DNA of 64,000 nucleotides, from positions 372,001 through 436,000 of the forward strand of contig JAOCPU010000008.1 in the NCBI GenBank assembly GCA_035772785.1, in the 5' to 3' direction. The position numbers and the translations under genes are program-made. Under the pieces are notes generated by a model. The model saw only the letters and a program-made list of their open reading frames with translations, was not told the origin of the DNA and did not search any database. The DNA is from Phlebiopsis flavidoalba. Taxonomy: Eukaryota > Basidiomycota > Agaricomycetes > Polyporales > Phanerochaetaceae. This document shows positions 12,601-25,115 of this stretch, in pieces (the stretch's first letter is position 1; the number at the start of each line of letters is the position of its first letter).

Positions 12601-13917
12601 CGATTGGACACACTTGGGTTGTCCCCCCCGCGAAGCCCTCTACACCGATATCTGTCGTAACGGGTACAAGATCATGTACCTCACCTCACGCGCCATCGGG
12701 CAAGCCGACTCGACAGGGACTACTTGCGCGGCATCAAACAGAACGGACTATCAGCTACCTGAGGGTCCACTCCCGTCATCATGAGCCCCGATCGGATCAT
12801 GGCGTCCGCTGCCAAAACAGGTCACAGGGACCGGTTATTATGCGCAAGCCCGAGGTGTTGCGGCAAGATGGCGTGTCTGAGGGATATCCAGAGGTTGTTC
12901 CGGCTCTCCCACACGAAAAAGAACCCGTTTTATGCGGGTTTTGGCAATCGTATCACGGATGCGTTGTCGTTATCGAAGTGTCAAACGTACCGAGATTCGA
13001 GGATCTTTACTATCGACTCGTCTATGGTGAGGTCAAGATGGAGCTGTTGGAGCTGGCGGGCGTACAAGGTCATCGTAAGTGTCTTCTTATCCAAGGTATG
13101 GACTAAGCAATTACACACTGACAGACCCCCTCTCGACAGATATAATTCATATGACGGACCTAGTTGACCAGATGTTCCCCGCCCATAAACCGCCAATGGG
13201 CTCCAGAATTCACCGACCTGAATTACTGGAAGACTCCCATGCCCCGACTATCCAAGCTCCCCGATCTGACACCACCCTCCCCCCGACCCTGAGTGCACGT
13301 TTCTGACACCTCGAACCAGAGCACACTCGCACGGCTCCGCCACTTCAGCCTCGGGGTAGGCACGTACCCACTCGAGCATCCCGAGTGGCGTGGTCGTCAG
13401 AGTCCCGCGCCATCGGCGAGTGGCATGGGCTGGCGTTGGCACGCAAAAGAGCGAGCGGACGCTGCAGATCCCGCAAGGACGCGCACATGGCTGCCGCCAG
13501 ATGTCGTCGTTCGAGCGACTAAGCTAAGCAGTACACGCTGTCGGGGTCTCCGCGTCGTCTGCGACGGCGCTCGGCGGGCCCGAGTCGCGCACGCCGACCG
13601 TCGTCGATTGATTCGGACGATGAAGAAGACGATGGGGAGATGCATAAGGGCGCGGTGTTGCGCCAGCGTCCACGTACGCGGAGTATGTTCGAGCATGCCG
13701 GGGTCGTGTTGCCGGGGTACGAGCTGCCGACGAGGAGCAGTCTGGGAGCGAGGGCGAGGAAGAGGAGGAAGAGGAAGACGAGTATGGATACGAGGGAGAG
13801 AACGAAGAGGTCCCAGACGACGCATTCGACGAGGACCTTTTGGCAGTGCAGAGTGAGCACCTTTCTTATAGGACATTTGTAGAAAGACCTTGTACGGTAA
13901 ACCATTTAATATTGTAA
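9629..13917 (+). CDS. PAH1: Lipin, Mg2+-dependent phosphatidate phosphatase
   Basis: Converts phosphatidate to diacylglycerol at the ER/nuclear membrane and controls triacylglycerol and membrane lipid synthesis. The ATG at 9629 starts the N-LIP domain: MNYLRGAVSAISAPYQYYKD, then NPSTLTGAIDVIVI, FHVRFGKWQVLRPTDKKV, NVYVNGEPIPFSMKIGDAGE and FFVFETDEDVPENIVTSPLL. A long variable linker (10100-11900) follows. The C-terminal HAD-like domain starts near 12180 and holds the DxDGT site at 12475-12498, then YTDICRNGYKIMYLTSRAIG, MRKPEV, FYAGFGNRITDALS, RIFTIDSSGEVKMELLEL, YIHMTDLVDQMFPP and a PEFTDLNYWKTPMPRLSKL-type segment. An acidic Glu-rich tail ends at 13917. The PAH1-type C-terminus often has such an acidic end. 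The frame breaks many times, including one extra G inside the catalytic motif. Confidence 0.92.
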
Positions 13918-14070
13918 TCTGGAGCCGGGAGTCCTACACACGGACCTCGGACCTCGTTTCCATCGATTTTAAACGGAGGATATATTGTATCATCAACAGA
14001 AGAGAACAGAGTGTAACCCATTAACACAAACCGGATGAACAGCACAAGCGCATATGGAACGTAGCAAGCC

Positions 14071-16219
14071 CTACTTCTTACCGAAGAAATTCATGAGACT
14101 ACCTTGTCCACCCTTCTGTCTGCTGAAGACCCAGATCTTTTGATAGGTTGACCAGGCCTGATGGTTGTTTTCGGGGTTCCTTAGGTTCATCGGTGGGTTT
14201 TGAAGCTTTCTTGCCTTTGGCAGCTGGCTTCTTCGCGGGAGCCTCTTCCTCAGGTTCCTCTTCATCAACCGATTCATAATCTGAGTAGTCTATGGTGACT
14301 GAGGGATCCAATTTGTTGATTAATTAGTGACATTTGATAATTTACGAGACCCCACCTGTGAACCTTTGGCGTCCTTTTCCCTCCTACTCTTAACGACGCG
14401 TCGCTTTTTGAGGCCGTTCTTACCTACCGGGATGACTTTTCTTCTCTTTGCGCTTCCGCACTTGCTTAGGCTTGACCTCGATGTCAGAATTCGCCATCTC
14501 GATGTCGCCGTCTGACTGGTCAGGTTTTGGACTCGATATCATCATCAACTGGGGGTTCCGTTTCTGGCTCTGGGGAGGTCGGTACAGATGTAGCACGAGA
14601 GTGAGACACTCGGATGACGTCGTCTGGATATATGAATGAGCATGTGATGCCCGGGCTAATCTTGGGAATCTACCATCGTCGATGTCCATCATCGCGCGCA
14701 GGCTCAGTTTCTTTCCGCCTTCGATGGTATTTCGTCCTCGTCAGAGTCAATTAAGTGTCGGTTTTTAGGTGTTTGTTTTGCCCTTGCGAGTAGCGTTTTG
14801 GCAAAGGAATGGGGTCGTCGTCGTCATCGTCGTCAGTCTGAGACCACCACCAGCTTTTTCTTCTTGACTTGGCCTACCCTGCTTTCTCGGGTGTTTTACT
14901 CTCTAGACGCGGGTTTCGATTCCTCTTCGTCTCTTCTGAGTCCGAGTCGAGTTCAAAGTGCCGATTTGCGCTTCATGCCACGCTACGAACCCTCCATGTC
15001 AATATTACGTCGTATATCAAGGTTATATTATACTACTCACTTTTGGTTCAGCACTTTGGCAGGCTTGCTCGGTTTGTTCCTGAGGAAGTTTCTCTTCAAT
15101 CTTCTCATCTTTTACGATACCTTTGGGTGGTCCGACTTTGACACTTTCTCGTCTTTCACAGCTTTTCTTTGGGGGGTCCAAATTTCATCTTGGGTTTGTG
15201 GAGCATATCCTCTTCCTTGGGCTTATCTTCCGCGCGAGGTTTCTCTTTTTCTTCGGTCTTTACCGGGCTGCTTGGACTTCGGCTTTGCTCCAGTCAAGAG
15301 TTCCGGAAAGGTTTTTGGTTTGAGCGACTTATCCCCTTCTTTGGATTGGTCGGCTGTAGGGGGCTCTTCTGCTTCTTGGCAGTCTTGAGACATGGACCCG
15401 TGGGTTTTATGACTGAGGGGGTTTCTTTGGCTTTAGCGACGTGCTGTCTGCGGTATCGGTTTGCCTTTCTGTGTAACTCGTCTGGATTCGGTAAGTAAAA
15501 ACGTAATTTAGTACCACGTACCTGAACGTGAGGCCCTATGATCCTACCTAACGCGGCAGCTGCGTCCTGCTTGAGGGTGGCATCAGTCGCACGAACCTGG
15601 TCTGAAGGTGCACATATGAGGCCGGCAATCCTAGAGACACATGAGTTTGTATCGATAGTCATTGAGTACACTTACAATGACCGGGGAGGGCGATAGGCAG
15701 TAAACGTGTTCGGAGAAGATACGGGCATAGGTTGACCTGACAGCTGGACCTCACGTCAGCGGCCGTGTAATATTGAGCGACATATGGGCGCACTTTCAAG
15801 GTCCTGTTCCCCTGCTAATGTGACCCTCATCTCCAACACTTTCTCTCCTTCATCAACAGAAGTTGGCGTTTCTTCGTCCACGTCCATAGCATCACCGTGA
15901 ACACCCTCCGACGTGAGTTCTCCGCATCCCTGATCAAGTAAGTTGCATGTGTGGAGTCTGATGCCTCTGGGTTTTTGCGGTAGTCATTGAGACTCACTAA
16001 TTATCATGTATAAGTACGTTGTGATTGTGTGCAAGAACATGAACGACGTACTTCTTGGCTCTGATTAACGTGAATCTTGAACTCGCGACTAAGAGACCTG
16101 AATGTGACCTGTAAGCAAGCATTAGCTGGCGGGTGGGAAACCAAGACAGAGAGATATTTACAATATTCTTCCCTATCAGAAGTTGTTTGGTCAAGTAGTC
16201 GCGAATAATTCTTTGCCAT
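14071..16219 (-). CDS. DNA polymerase delta subunit 3 (POLD3/Cdc27/Pol32 family)
   Basis: Accessory subunit that joins DNA polymerase delta to PCNA in the nucleus. The N-terminal winged-helix segment is split by an intron: IIRDYLTKQLLIGKNIV, then VTFRSLSREFKIHVNQ near 16080-16120, followed by KKYVVHVLA-type text. A methionine at 16219 sits just before it but one frame off, so the start is approximate. Further on are MDVDEETPTSVDEGEKVLEM, GLICAPSDQVRATDATLKQD, a long Lys/Glu-rich low-complexity middle (14750-15450), VTIDYSDYESVDEEEPEEE and the terminal QGSLMNFFGKK. That last segment fits the PCNA-interacting QxxLxxFF box, and its position at the extreme C-terminus is diagnostic for this subunit. 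The stop is at 14071. It is convergent with lipin. Confidence 0.85.
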
Positions 16220-16460
16220 TGTGACCTCAACGACGGTCGGATGAGTGCGTGGAGGAGATCAAGAGAGAGCGCCCTGACGTGTGATTGCGCTTCGCGACAT
16301 GTCACGCGGTTGTCACGCGTCCAAATTACCTGGGGCGTCACACGCCGTGGCCTGGTTTCGTTTTTCATGCTCGCATTGACCAGGGCTGCCCTCACGGGAC
16401 AATCACACTTCACGAATCTTCTTGCTATTATACCACATAGACGACCTTGCAGTTATCACC

Positions 16461-19165
16461 ATGAGCACATTTATGCAGCCCCCGCTTGACGAGACCATTG
16501 AAGACTCGGAACCAGAGAGAGAACAACGAAGACAAGAAGAAAGGGCAAAACGCAAGACAAAGAGAAAGGCTCTCTCCAGCCAAATTGAGCACAAACACGT
16601 CATTGCTATCTCAGACTCGGATTCTCCAGACATATCACACCCCACCGCGTTTTGTTGAGCGGGAAGGGGATCGGACAATCATAGAAATTTCGGGTGAGGT
16701 GGCCGAAGACGTTAACTTTCCAATCTATTAAAATTGTCCTCTCTTACAGATGATGAGCCTGTACTCAAATGGAATTATCCGACTGTTGCCCCCTTTGTAT
16801 CTGGCTTTCCCAAAGACGAACATGTAGCTGGTAGTCAGCCCCCCACGTCATGATTACTAGGTGTGAGCGGCTCGCTATTACTCTGAAGGGACTGAAAATA
16901 GCAACTTTAGGTAGCGGACGAATCTGTGGATTCGACACAGATGCCCTCGATCCGAGAGATTATTGGTTTGCCTCGTCAACAAAACGGCTCACCAAGAGGT
17001 CATCAAGAGAGAGTTTGAAGCCTCCTCCGGCGGCCACCAGGAGCGATATAGTGCTCACCAGTTCATCCAGTAAAGAGGATCTACCATCCGATAACTCGTC
17101 GTGCTGTCGGATACTTGGACATTGCCCGCTTTTTCGCCTATGCTGGCTCACATCGAACCAGTCCTCCCGAGCGGTTCTTCCCTAGCACGCTATCTCCACG
17201 CGCACCACGCCAGCTCTTGATCGAACCCCCCCCAAACCTACAACGAAGGCTCTCCTTCTGACAGGCACGAGTAAGCCATAGACATTAGGGGCATTCTCAT
17301 GTGACTCGGATTTGTGAAAATTACCGCCGCTGTGTCTGCTGCGAGCTCGCTTGGACGTACACGCAAGACAGCCCCTCAGAAGTCTAAAACATATCTTGGC
17401 CTGTGACCAAGAAAACTGCAAATACAACCGGACACTTTACAACACCTCTTCCGTGCCGAGCTGGAGAGGATTAAAAAGCTTCCACCCAGACGAGGCCGGC
17501 AAGAAAGCGTAAAGGTAAGTTACCAAGCGCACACACGCAAGAGCCGGAATGGACCGGGCACCACTGCTTGAAGGCACTACTCAAACGGCTTAACGGAAAG
17601 AAGAAAACCAGGACCGAAACGGAAAGGTCGTTGTTTTCTCTGGAGTGAGCAGTTCAAGGAAACTGCGAGACACCCAGGCAAGGAACATTCCTGTGAGTCG
17701 AGGCCAGACAAACTTTTGGGTGGACGGTCGAAAAATCATACTGCAACGCGGCCGACTCACCGGAACGAGGACATCTCCCCTACGGGCAGCCCGCCTCGAA
17801 CGCAAGCCGTTTGGCGGAAAGTCGATCGCGCACGTAGATTACTATCCGACTTACTTCACTGTGACCGGAACCCAGGACCAGCTAGCTTCTGAAATGCCGT
17901 CTCAGACCGGCGTCGTCCACAACCATTTGGCTTTGAAGAGTTTGCTTTGGGCAAAGAAATTTGGAAGAGGCCTCGTCGCCAGTATTCCCCGTGTGATCAC
18001 GGACCGAAGATAACCTTAGCCCACCAGGAATAACAGCATAGCCGCCATCGTCAAGATATAGCAGAAGCCCCAGTCCCCCCAGCGAACCCAGGCCTTTTGG
18101 TGACACAGCGCGCCCCGCGAAGAGGTTTTAGAGGAATCAACCCATGGGAAAGAACAAAAACTTAATAATCTACGATTGGGGATACAGGAAAGACTTGTCC
18201 CCAAATAGTCCCACCGGACCCGCACAGCACAGCGAAACATATTTCTGTACGAAGTCTCAAACTCCTAACCGACGTCGTGGTACCGCCAGTCGAGCTCGGG
18301 AACGGACTCCGACATCGAATGCGCTGACAACCCGCTCTCCTCTGCCCCTTAATCCATGTATGAGTAGCATGTTTGTCTCAGTTTTGAGAAATTCAACTCA
18401 TGCCTTGTAAGACCATCTCTCTTCTGCCGGAAAAACCACGTAGCTCAAGAGAACGACCAACGGGGGTCCTCAAGTTTTTCCTTACATAAACCTGAATAGC
18501 CCAGCCCGCCCCTCCCTGGGGAGATCGAGAGGACCCGCCTGTGAATACGAAGCGCTTTGGTCGGGATCTTCTTCAAGTAGATGTTGGAGCATGGGAACCA
18601 GGAAAATGACTACGATATGGACAATTATAATTACGCAAGATTATGGCTATGACTGATGCGGTCATTCACTATTCACCGGACGCCGATAAATACTAGCCCA
18701 TGATGGGAGCCCTCCCCTACACGCGCATAACGGCTCACCTGTCCGAAGAGAACGCCGTCGTTCATCGAGCAAGTCCGCTGTGGTAAGCCCTAGCAGACAA
18801 AACGAAGAAGTCCAAAGCAAGACCGAAGAAACCGAAAAAGGACGAGCAGTCCCCCCCCGAGTTCACAGACGAAGGAGCTCCACAGACGAACTGCGCGAGA
18901 GCATCGAGCGCAACACAACCCTCTACCACCGGTGTCCTGCGCTACACGAGGTACAAGTTTCAGGGCCCCCTTTGTGTTCGCGATCGTACCACAGCGTTGG
19001 TCCGCGGAAGGGAGCGGGGCGACCGCGCCCGTCGTCGCACAGGCCGATTACCCGTTCTCCGACATCTGCCTCGCTGCGCTCCGCAAAATGCCGACTCTTG
19101 GCGCAGGCCCTCGCGCGGGCTCAAGCTGTCGCATTGAGAGGGCCACTCGAATGTCTCTGGGATAG
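16461..19165 (+). CDS. Probable SLX4-like structure-specific endonuclease scaffold
   Basis: I do not recognise this gene with certainty. The start MSTFMQPPLDETIEDSEPER is followed by a basic stretch and by ISDSDSP and IIEISGE, acidic or SUMO-interaction-like motifs. Near 17330-17400 a frame reads RCVCCELAWT, RKTAPQKSKHILAC, a CxxC...HxxxC zinc-finger-like unit. Near 18790-18960 there is a Lys-rich KKPKKDEQSPPEFTDE, then LRESIERNTTLYHR and LRYTRYKF, which resembles the C-terminal SLX1-binding end of fungal SLX4 (acidic helix, then ..LYHRILRYEP..). SLX4 is the regulatory partner of the SLX1 nuclease in repair. Frames break heavily in 17400-18780, and the end is uncertain. It could instead be two genes. 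Confidence 0.45.
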
Positions 19166-19458
19166 AAGCCGGCTAGTTCATTTGCTAATGGACTAGGGTC
19201 GATGGCTTACATAACAGCGCAGGATGGACCCGTACAGAAGAAGGGCGCGCTATATGGCTTGACAAGGTGTCTGACCCGTTAGAGTACCCGTAATCTAGAT
19301 ATACATTCTGTATGTGTCTATTCGCGTGCATTAAGGTGGGAGGGGTGGTTGGGATGACATCGCAGGGTGGGGGGCCGATGTGATAGTGCCTCTGTTGAAG
19401 GATGTGGGACCTTTTTGCCAGGCGGAATTCTCTATTGGACATACTATTCTAGGATGCG

Positions 19459-21442
19459 TTAACTACATAAACCAAAACGAGGCTTGGGTTCACAAGCTAT
19501 GATGTCGTAGGGCGGACGGCGGGAACCCCATACAAGAGCCGCAGCGGAGAAAGACACAACACACAAAACCTCGATTACAACCCGCAAACAAGGTGAAGGA
19601 TCTACCAAGTCCTGACAGAGCACATCGACCGGGGAGGCTTTTGCCCTCTTGATCGGACTACGTTGACCGTAAGTCAATGTTCGACGGACGGGAGTACGTG
19701 GATGCGATCTTGCGGGATAGGTGGGTAGAATGGACATATTCCAAGCTGCCTCTAGCTCATGCTGAGTCTTTGAGTGCCGCGAGGTCGTGCTCCCGTGAAC
19801 GTTCTTGCTCGTGAGATCTACGTGGCGTAGTGTTTGAATGATGAAAATTATACAGACAGTAGCATACATACCGGACCCTTGTAGTTTCCGCTTGCGTCAT
19901 GTGACGTTTGTGCAGAAAACTACGTGATCGAAGAAGGTTGCTGCGTCCTTCGTCGCGGGTTGTGCACCTTGAGCTGTGCGCCGATCCCAGTTACCATAGC
20001 GTTCAAGAATGATGCTCCCGTACGAACCCGCCGTGCAGGTTGAAAATTAAGACTCGCTTCGGTCTCTCCCTGTAACACAATATTAAGTTGTGAAATTTAT
20101 GTGAGAGGGACGCTTGACTCACGCAATCTCTGTCCCTCGAAAAGCCGTTCGTGGTGAGACAAAACCATTGTACACAACAATCCAAACTCGCGAGGGTATG
20201 TGCGCCAGCGACCCAAGAACCAGACCGTTTCATTCTCGTGTGCCGGATCAACAACGGTCTGACAACGTCCAGGCCATTTGGCACGCTCCAGGGCCTTCAA
20301 CGTATGGTTCCGGCAATGTATCCTCAGGTGGCGGCTTCTCGACACCGCCGTGACGTTGGAGGAAGATCCGTGCGAGGTGTACGGCGAGGGGTTGGCGTTA
20401 ACTGATATTGGTGGGCACCTGAGAGGCCAAGATTGATGGAGGACAGGCTGGGGAGGGGCTTCACGACAGTGAACGTCGGATGCTTCTAGTTCGGCTGCGC
20501 GCTCTTTGAGGACTGTCAGACCTTCTTCGGGTTTGGTCCACCGAAAAGGCGGGCACACCGGGCTGAGGCATTATACTAAGCAAAATAGATGCTGCGACAC
20601 AGTCTTCAGAAAACATACTCTTGTAAATGCCAGCCTTTTGCCAGGCAATCTCCGTCAGGGTCTTTCCAAGTACACCGACGTGATCCCGATTCCGAGGGCA
20701 GATACACCAGTAAACGACAGGCCTGGGCACGATATTCGTGCTGTCATAACATTCCTCCTACGCCGACCTCGAGGATCGTGGCATCGACCTTCAGAGACAA
20801 GAACGCGTGGTACGCAACCAGAGTCACCATTACGTAGAAGTAGGCTGGCTTCTCTGGTGTTTCAGGGCTGGCTCAGCTGCAGACTGAGGTCAGCCGATGT
20901 TGGTTAGACACAAGATAAAGTGGGGTTTACCGTAGTGTTCTTGTCCAGTCTATCCCATACTTCGAAAAGAATTGGGCAAAGTACTCTTCGGATATCGGGG
21001 CACCGTTTTGATGCGAATGCGCTCGCGCACAGACGACAAGATGAGGTGAGGTATAAAGTCCTATGCATACGTGAGTACACCCATGGGAAGAACAAGGTGC
21101 AACCTGCGCTCACCGACTTTCCACTCGGGCTTGACACGCTGCAAAATAGAGTCTACAAATAATGCGCACGTCGATCCTTTGCCTTTGGTGCCAGTAACAT
21201 GGATGACATTGAGGGCATTCAGAGCTCGTCCGGCTGTGAATAAGGTCAAGCTCAGACTGTGGCACAGGCGTACCATACGTACAGTATATACCCTAGTCCT
21301 GCCATAAGATACTCCAGCATCTCTCGGGATGGCTGTGGTGCTCAGACGGCCACCGTTCGCACGCGCGGCATCCAAGGTCGCTGCATTGCTCTGAAGAGAG
21401 TTGAGGTGGTCGACACGCATCTGCATACGACCTGGAAGACAT
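19459..21442 (-). CDS. MET7: Folylpolyglutamate synthase
   Basis: ATP-dependent ligase that adds glutamates to folates in cytosol and mitochondria. The ATG at 21442 begins MSSRSYADA and continues, after one extra base near 21420, as VDHLNSLQSNAATLDAAR. Next come ALNVIHVTGTKGKGSTCALF (P-loop) near 21190, the GLYTSPHL and RISEEYFAQFFFEVW-type segments, DATILEVGVGG, LGIDHVGVLGKTLTEIAWQK near 20670, and VPAFSVDQ. After 20270 the family's WPGR...DGAHT block is partly readable (WPGRCQTVVDPAHENET). The text RPKRVLIFN and FFDHVVFCTNVT is clear, and TQHELEAAWN lies near 19770. The last 100 or so residues drift from the family (LCQDLVDPSPCLRVVIEVL for an LxLVGG-like end), so the stop at 19459 is provisional. 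Confidence 0.85.
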
Positions 21443-21612
21443 GGCTCTGGCAAAGCGAAGAACCGCTGAGCGCGGCAGGAGAGCGTTATGAGGTCGGAAG
21501 GAGAGGAAGGGGAATCTGATAACGACTAGCACGACGGGGAGCACAGAGCATCATATGGGCATGACCCGGTCTCAATCACGTTCCCAATCGCGCGCAAGCG
21601 TGTCTTCGCGCT

Positions 21613-23859
21613 ATGCAAATTTTCGGCCGAGCCCTGCGCTCTCTGCACCAGAGCTCGGGAGCACCAACCATAAATCGGCAATATAATCCGGCGTCTACGG
21701 GCATAGCAGCCGGTGGTCTCGGCGGAGCGCTTGTGTCCCCAACCCGCTCTCGACATTCACGGCCTCTTATGTTGCGCAATGCGTCCTTGCCTTGTGCCAG
21801 ACACATACTGTAGCCGCGCTCCATCGTGCACTCAGCTCCTCATCCTCATCATGGAACGACGCAAACCCATCCGGATCCACCCAAACATGCCACCAAACCA
21901 CGAATACCCTTGCGCAAGGACGAGCAGCCCAGAAGAGACCGCAGGCCGGCCCTGATTGCCCAGCTGCACGCTCGAGTCAATGCCGGTCGTGATCGCACCA
22001 ACTCGACCATCCATACACCGGGGCGGGGCAGCCAAAAGGTCCAAACACCCCACATGAAGGTTCACAACGATTGCGTCCTGGAAACACACCGGCGTGGAAA
22101 GGGCAAGGCGCGTCCGTCTGAAGGCCCTAGGCTCTTGCGCCCACCTGTGCTTTCCGAGAGGGGTTAAAGCCGCATCGCATAGCGGGCTCATCGACGACGC
22201 TGTCGAGATTTGTGCAGAATGCACCCTTGGCCCGCCCAAAACGTAGTCGTTTTGGAACACACGCGCTCCTCACAGAGGTCATGCGGCACCGCAAGTACAA
22301 GCTAGCATATAGTTTGTTCGTCGATGTGAGTTGCAACGTTCCTCCGCGGTATATCTGGCCTCACCTTTTTGTCTCACTTGCCAGATGAAACGTCGTGGTT
22401 TCGCTCCCAACGTATGTGACTTAGGGGTAGCCTGCTTCAAATAGGATACACCCAGGTGGAAAATTGGGCAGCAATGACACAACAGCTCGAGAACGTTCAA
22501 AAAGCTCTACGATGGCTACTTGGAGCTCTTAGAGACTCTGAGACTCCAGGGGGCGGACATGAATGACATACCCAAACAATGCCATGACGGCCTACATCAA
22601 CATTCTGGGCAGGGCCGGACTCTGGCAGAAATTCTTCGACGTCTACAACGACTTCGACCTTGATCGGCCGCCGCATCCAAACCAGTTTACTACACAGCAG
22701 TCATTGAAGCCTTGGATGCGCGAAGACAAACTACCAGGGTTCACAGAGCCTGGAAAGTCTCAATACAGAACGCTTCCGACGCGAAACTCGTATGGAAAAC
22801 AAATCCTGAAAGCATCTGAAAAAAACTCTCAAATTCCCCATCGACTCTCACATGCTCGCCCCAATGCTGAGAATTCTGGCACGCGGTGGGCCCTCGGACC
22901 ATCTATCTTCGCCTTCGACATCGTCCGCGAAACACATGGGTCTCGCGCCCCCAGGCCAGCCCGCCGAAAAGGCCAAGGTGCCGCTGAGCAACTGGACGCT
23001 GGACCCACTACTCTACCTCTGCAACAAGGCGAACAAGCCCGCGCTATGCCTGCACTACCTCGAGCAGGCGATCCAGACGGACCCGCTCGTGGTGCAAGCG
23101 GCACCACTGCGACATGGCGCTCTACGCGAACGCGATGCAGGCCGCCAAGGGCTCGCTCTCCGAGAGCGCGCGCGCGCACGACATCGTCGCGTTCATGGCT
23201 CGAGCAGGACGTCCTCGGCGCCGCCGAGGGCCGCGAGCGCCACATCCGCCCCCGCATACGCACGCTCCGCCTTGCGCTCGTCGCGTGCTGGCGCGGCAGC
23301 GACTGGGACACCGCGATTCGGTTGTTCGAGCGGCTGACGCAGCGGAGTGTCGCGCGGTACGCGGATGGGGCGAAGGAGGAGGGAGCGGAGAAGGCGGCGA
23401 AGGATGGGCTTTGGATCGAGCCGGATACGAGTGTTCTGTCGCTCCTTGCGCGCACTGCGCTGGCCTCGGGGGGACCCGGCGAACATGCTCGGCAGTGTCC
23501 TGCGGCTCGTGGGGACGACATCGGACGAGCGCGGCTGAAGGGCGAGGGGGATGACGGAGACAGACAAGGAGAAGGAGCTGCCGTACTTCTGGACCACGTA
23601 CGCGCAGTCGGTCGTCGACCTCGTCATAGTTGGGTCCTGAAAGCTGACGCGGGCGCAAAACGCTGTGCGCCGAAGGGAGAAGAAGAGCTGGGAGTTGCTC
23701 AAGAAGACGGCGAAGCAGCAGCTTGCGCTGCGCTCAGAGTGGCAGCATGCGCCGACGCCGGAGGGTGGAGGCGTCGAGACTGGGCAGTGTCGGGGCATGT
23801 CTGCCATGGATGCGCATGTAGACTACCAGATGACCCATAGACATCTCAAGTCTGCGTAG
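21613..23859 (+). CDS. Pentatricopeptide-repeat-type protein, probably mitochondrial
   Basis: The protein reads as helical repeats typical of fungal PPR proteins that act on mitochondrial RNA. I see [20 protein letters not shown] near 22580, [16 protein letters not shown] text near 22690, [47 protein letters not shown] near 23010, [40 protein letters not shown] near 23290 and [17 protein letters not shown]. The N-terminal region starting at 21613 is rich in Arg and Ser, with few acidic residues, as expected of a transit peptide, but no cleavage site can be placed. Which PPR subfamily and which RNA target are unknown. The start codon and the last frame are uncertain. The 3' end meets HIS6 tail to tail. 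Confidence 0.7.
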
Positions 23860-25115
23860 TCGTAATGTGTATTTTACTACCTTCAAACTCACCATTCTTT
23901 TGCTTATCAAGCCAGAGAGCCTGCCGCGAATTGCGTCTTTGACTGTCATCATGCTGCCATTGCTTTCTTTGCTACGGAATTTGTAGATGACAAGCTCTTC
24001 GAACTGAACAAGAGTACCTCCAAAGATGTCCAGTGAGCTGACTAAGGGTAAGCAGACGTAACACCGCGATTTTCGGGAACACGTACCTGCGTAGGTCAAA
24101 TCCACCTTCCCGTTGGATAGCTTGTCGACAAGCTCCAAATCCGTCACAGCTACATTAGACATTTGAGCCTGTATTATAATCTTGTAAAATGTCAAGAGAA
24201 ACAGCTCACATTTCGCGCCGCCGGCATATGTTGTCGGGATAGTCACCCATTCACCCAGCTCTAAGGATAAGATTATAAAAGTGGGGATCATCGGACCTAT
24301 ACTATAACTCACTCTTAACGAGCTCCTCGTCGATTCCCACTGGCAGAGACCTTCGACATCTGCTGCGTGTATCAAGAATTCGCTGCAGTACTGTGAAAGC
24401 AGATCAAGAGATTCTGTGATAGACTTAATGATAGTCCTGACGGAAGATGAGCGCACACACCTTTGCAAACCTCATCTCCGTTATACGCTGCCACTTATCC
24501 ATCGCGACAAACCATTGCTCCGTCCTTGCGCCGGCAGCTGCGTCGAGAGACGGATGAGCGATCGTCTTGTTGCAGCAAAAGACTCGGACCTCACGTCTAC
24601 TACGAGCTTGTCTTTCCCGACAAGGCGGGATATCTTCTCGAGTCGCTCGAGAGAGAATTTGGCATCTGGGAAGAGGAAAGAGGTCACGATGACCTACAAA
24701 CGGTCTTGAGCAGGCGAAAGGGAATACTCTTGGAGGGGCCTACCCTTGCTCGCTCCTGCTTCTATCCACTCTTGGCAGTTTTGGTCGTTGATACCCCCAC
24801 CGACCTGCAGACCACCTATAGCACCAGTCTTCAGTCTACTCCAGCCGAGTTATGCGCGCATACTCACCTGGCCAGACATCCAAACGCCTCCTTCGCTGCC
24901 TCCGTGTTCCCTTCCCCAGCATAATAACATGCCCACTCTCCAGCCCATTCTGCTTGTATAACCCTGCATAATACGCGGGCGGATGCGAAGCCACAAAAGT
25001 TCGTCTTGAGCGAGTCAGGCGCGTCCGAGAGCGTGCCCCCAACGATCTGCTTGACCTTGCCGTCGTGCAGATCGATGCACGGCTTGAAGAGCGACTTTCC
25101 TCTGTTCCGTGACAT
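23846..25115 (-). CDS. HIS6: ProFAR isomerase (histidine biosynthesis)
   Basis: 1-(5-phosphoribosyl)-5-[(phosphoribosylamino)methylideneamino]imidazole-4-carboxamide isomerase, fourth step of histidine synthesis, a cytosolic TIM barrel. The ATG at 25115 gives [20 protein letters not shown] (catalytic Asp of the first strand), then [11 protein letters not shown]. It continues [24 protein letters not shown], the [13 protein letters not shown] strand near 24800, [87 protein letters not shown] and TLVQFEELV near 24000. Several short introns interrupt it. The final 30-50 codons after FEELV are unclear, and 23846 is one possible stop. Its predicted end overlaps or abuts that of the PPR gene. Confidence 0.92.

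Noticed and set aside
19185..19442. Small minus-strand frame between SLX4-like gene and FPGS
   Set aside because: No similarity and no splice or start context; treated as 3' flank.
22829..23807. Long minus-strand frames over the PPR gene
   Set aside because: Arg/Ser/Ala-rich mirror text of the helical-repeat coding strand; no domain.
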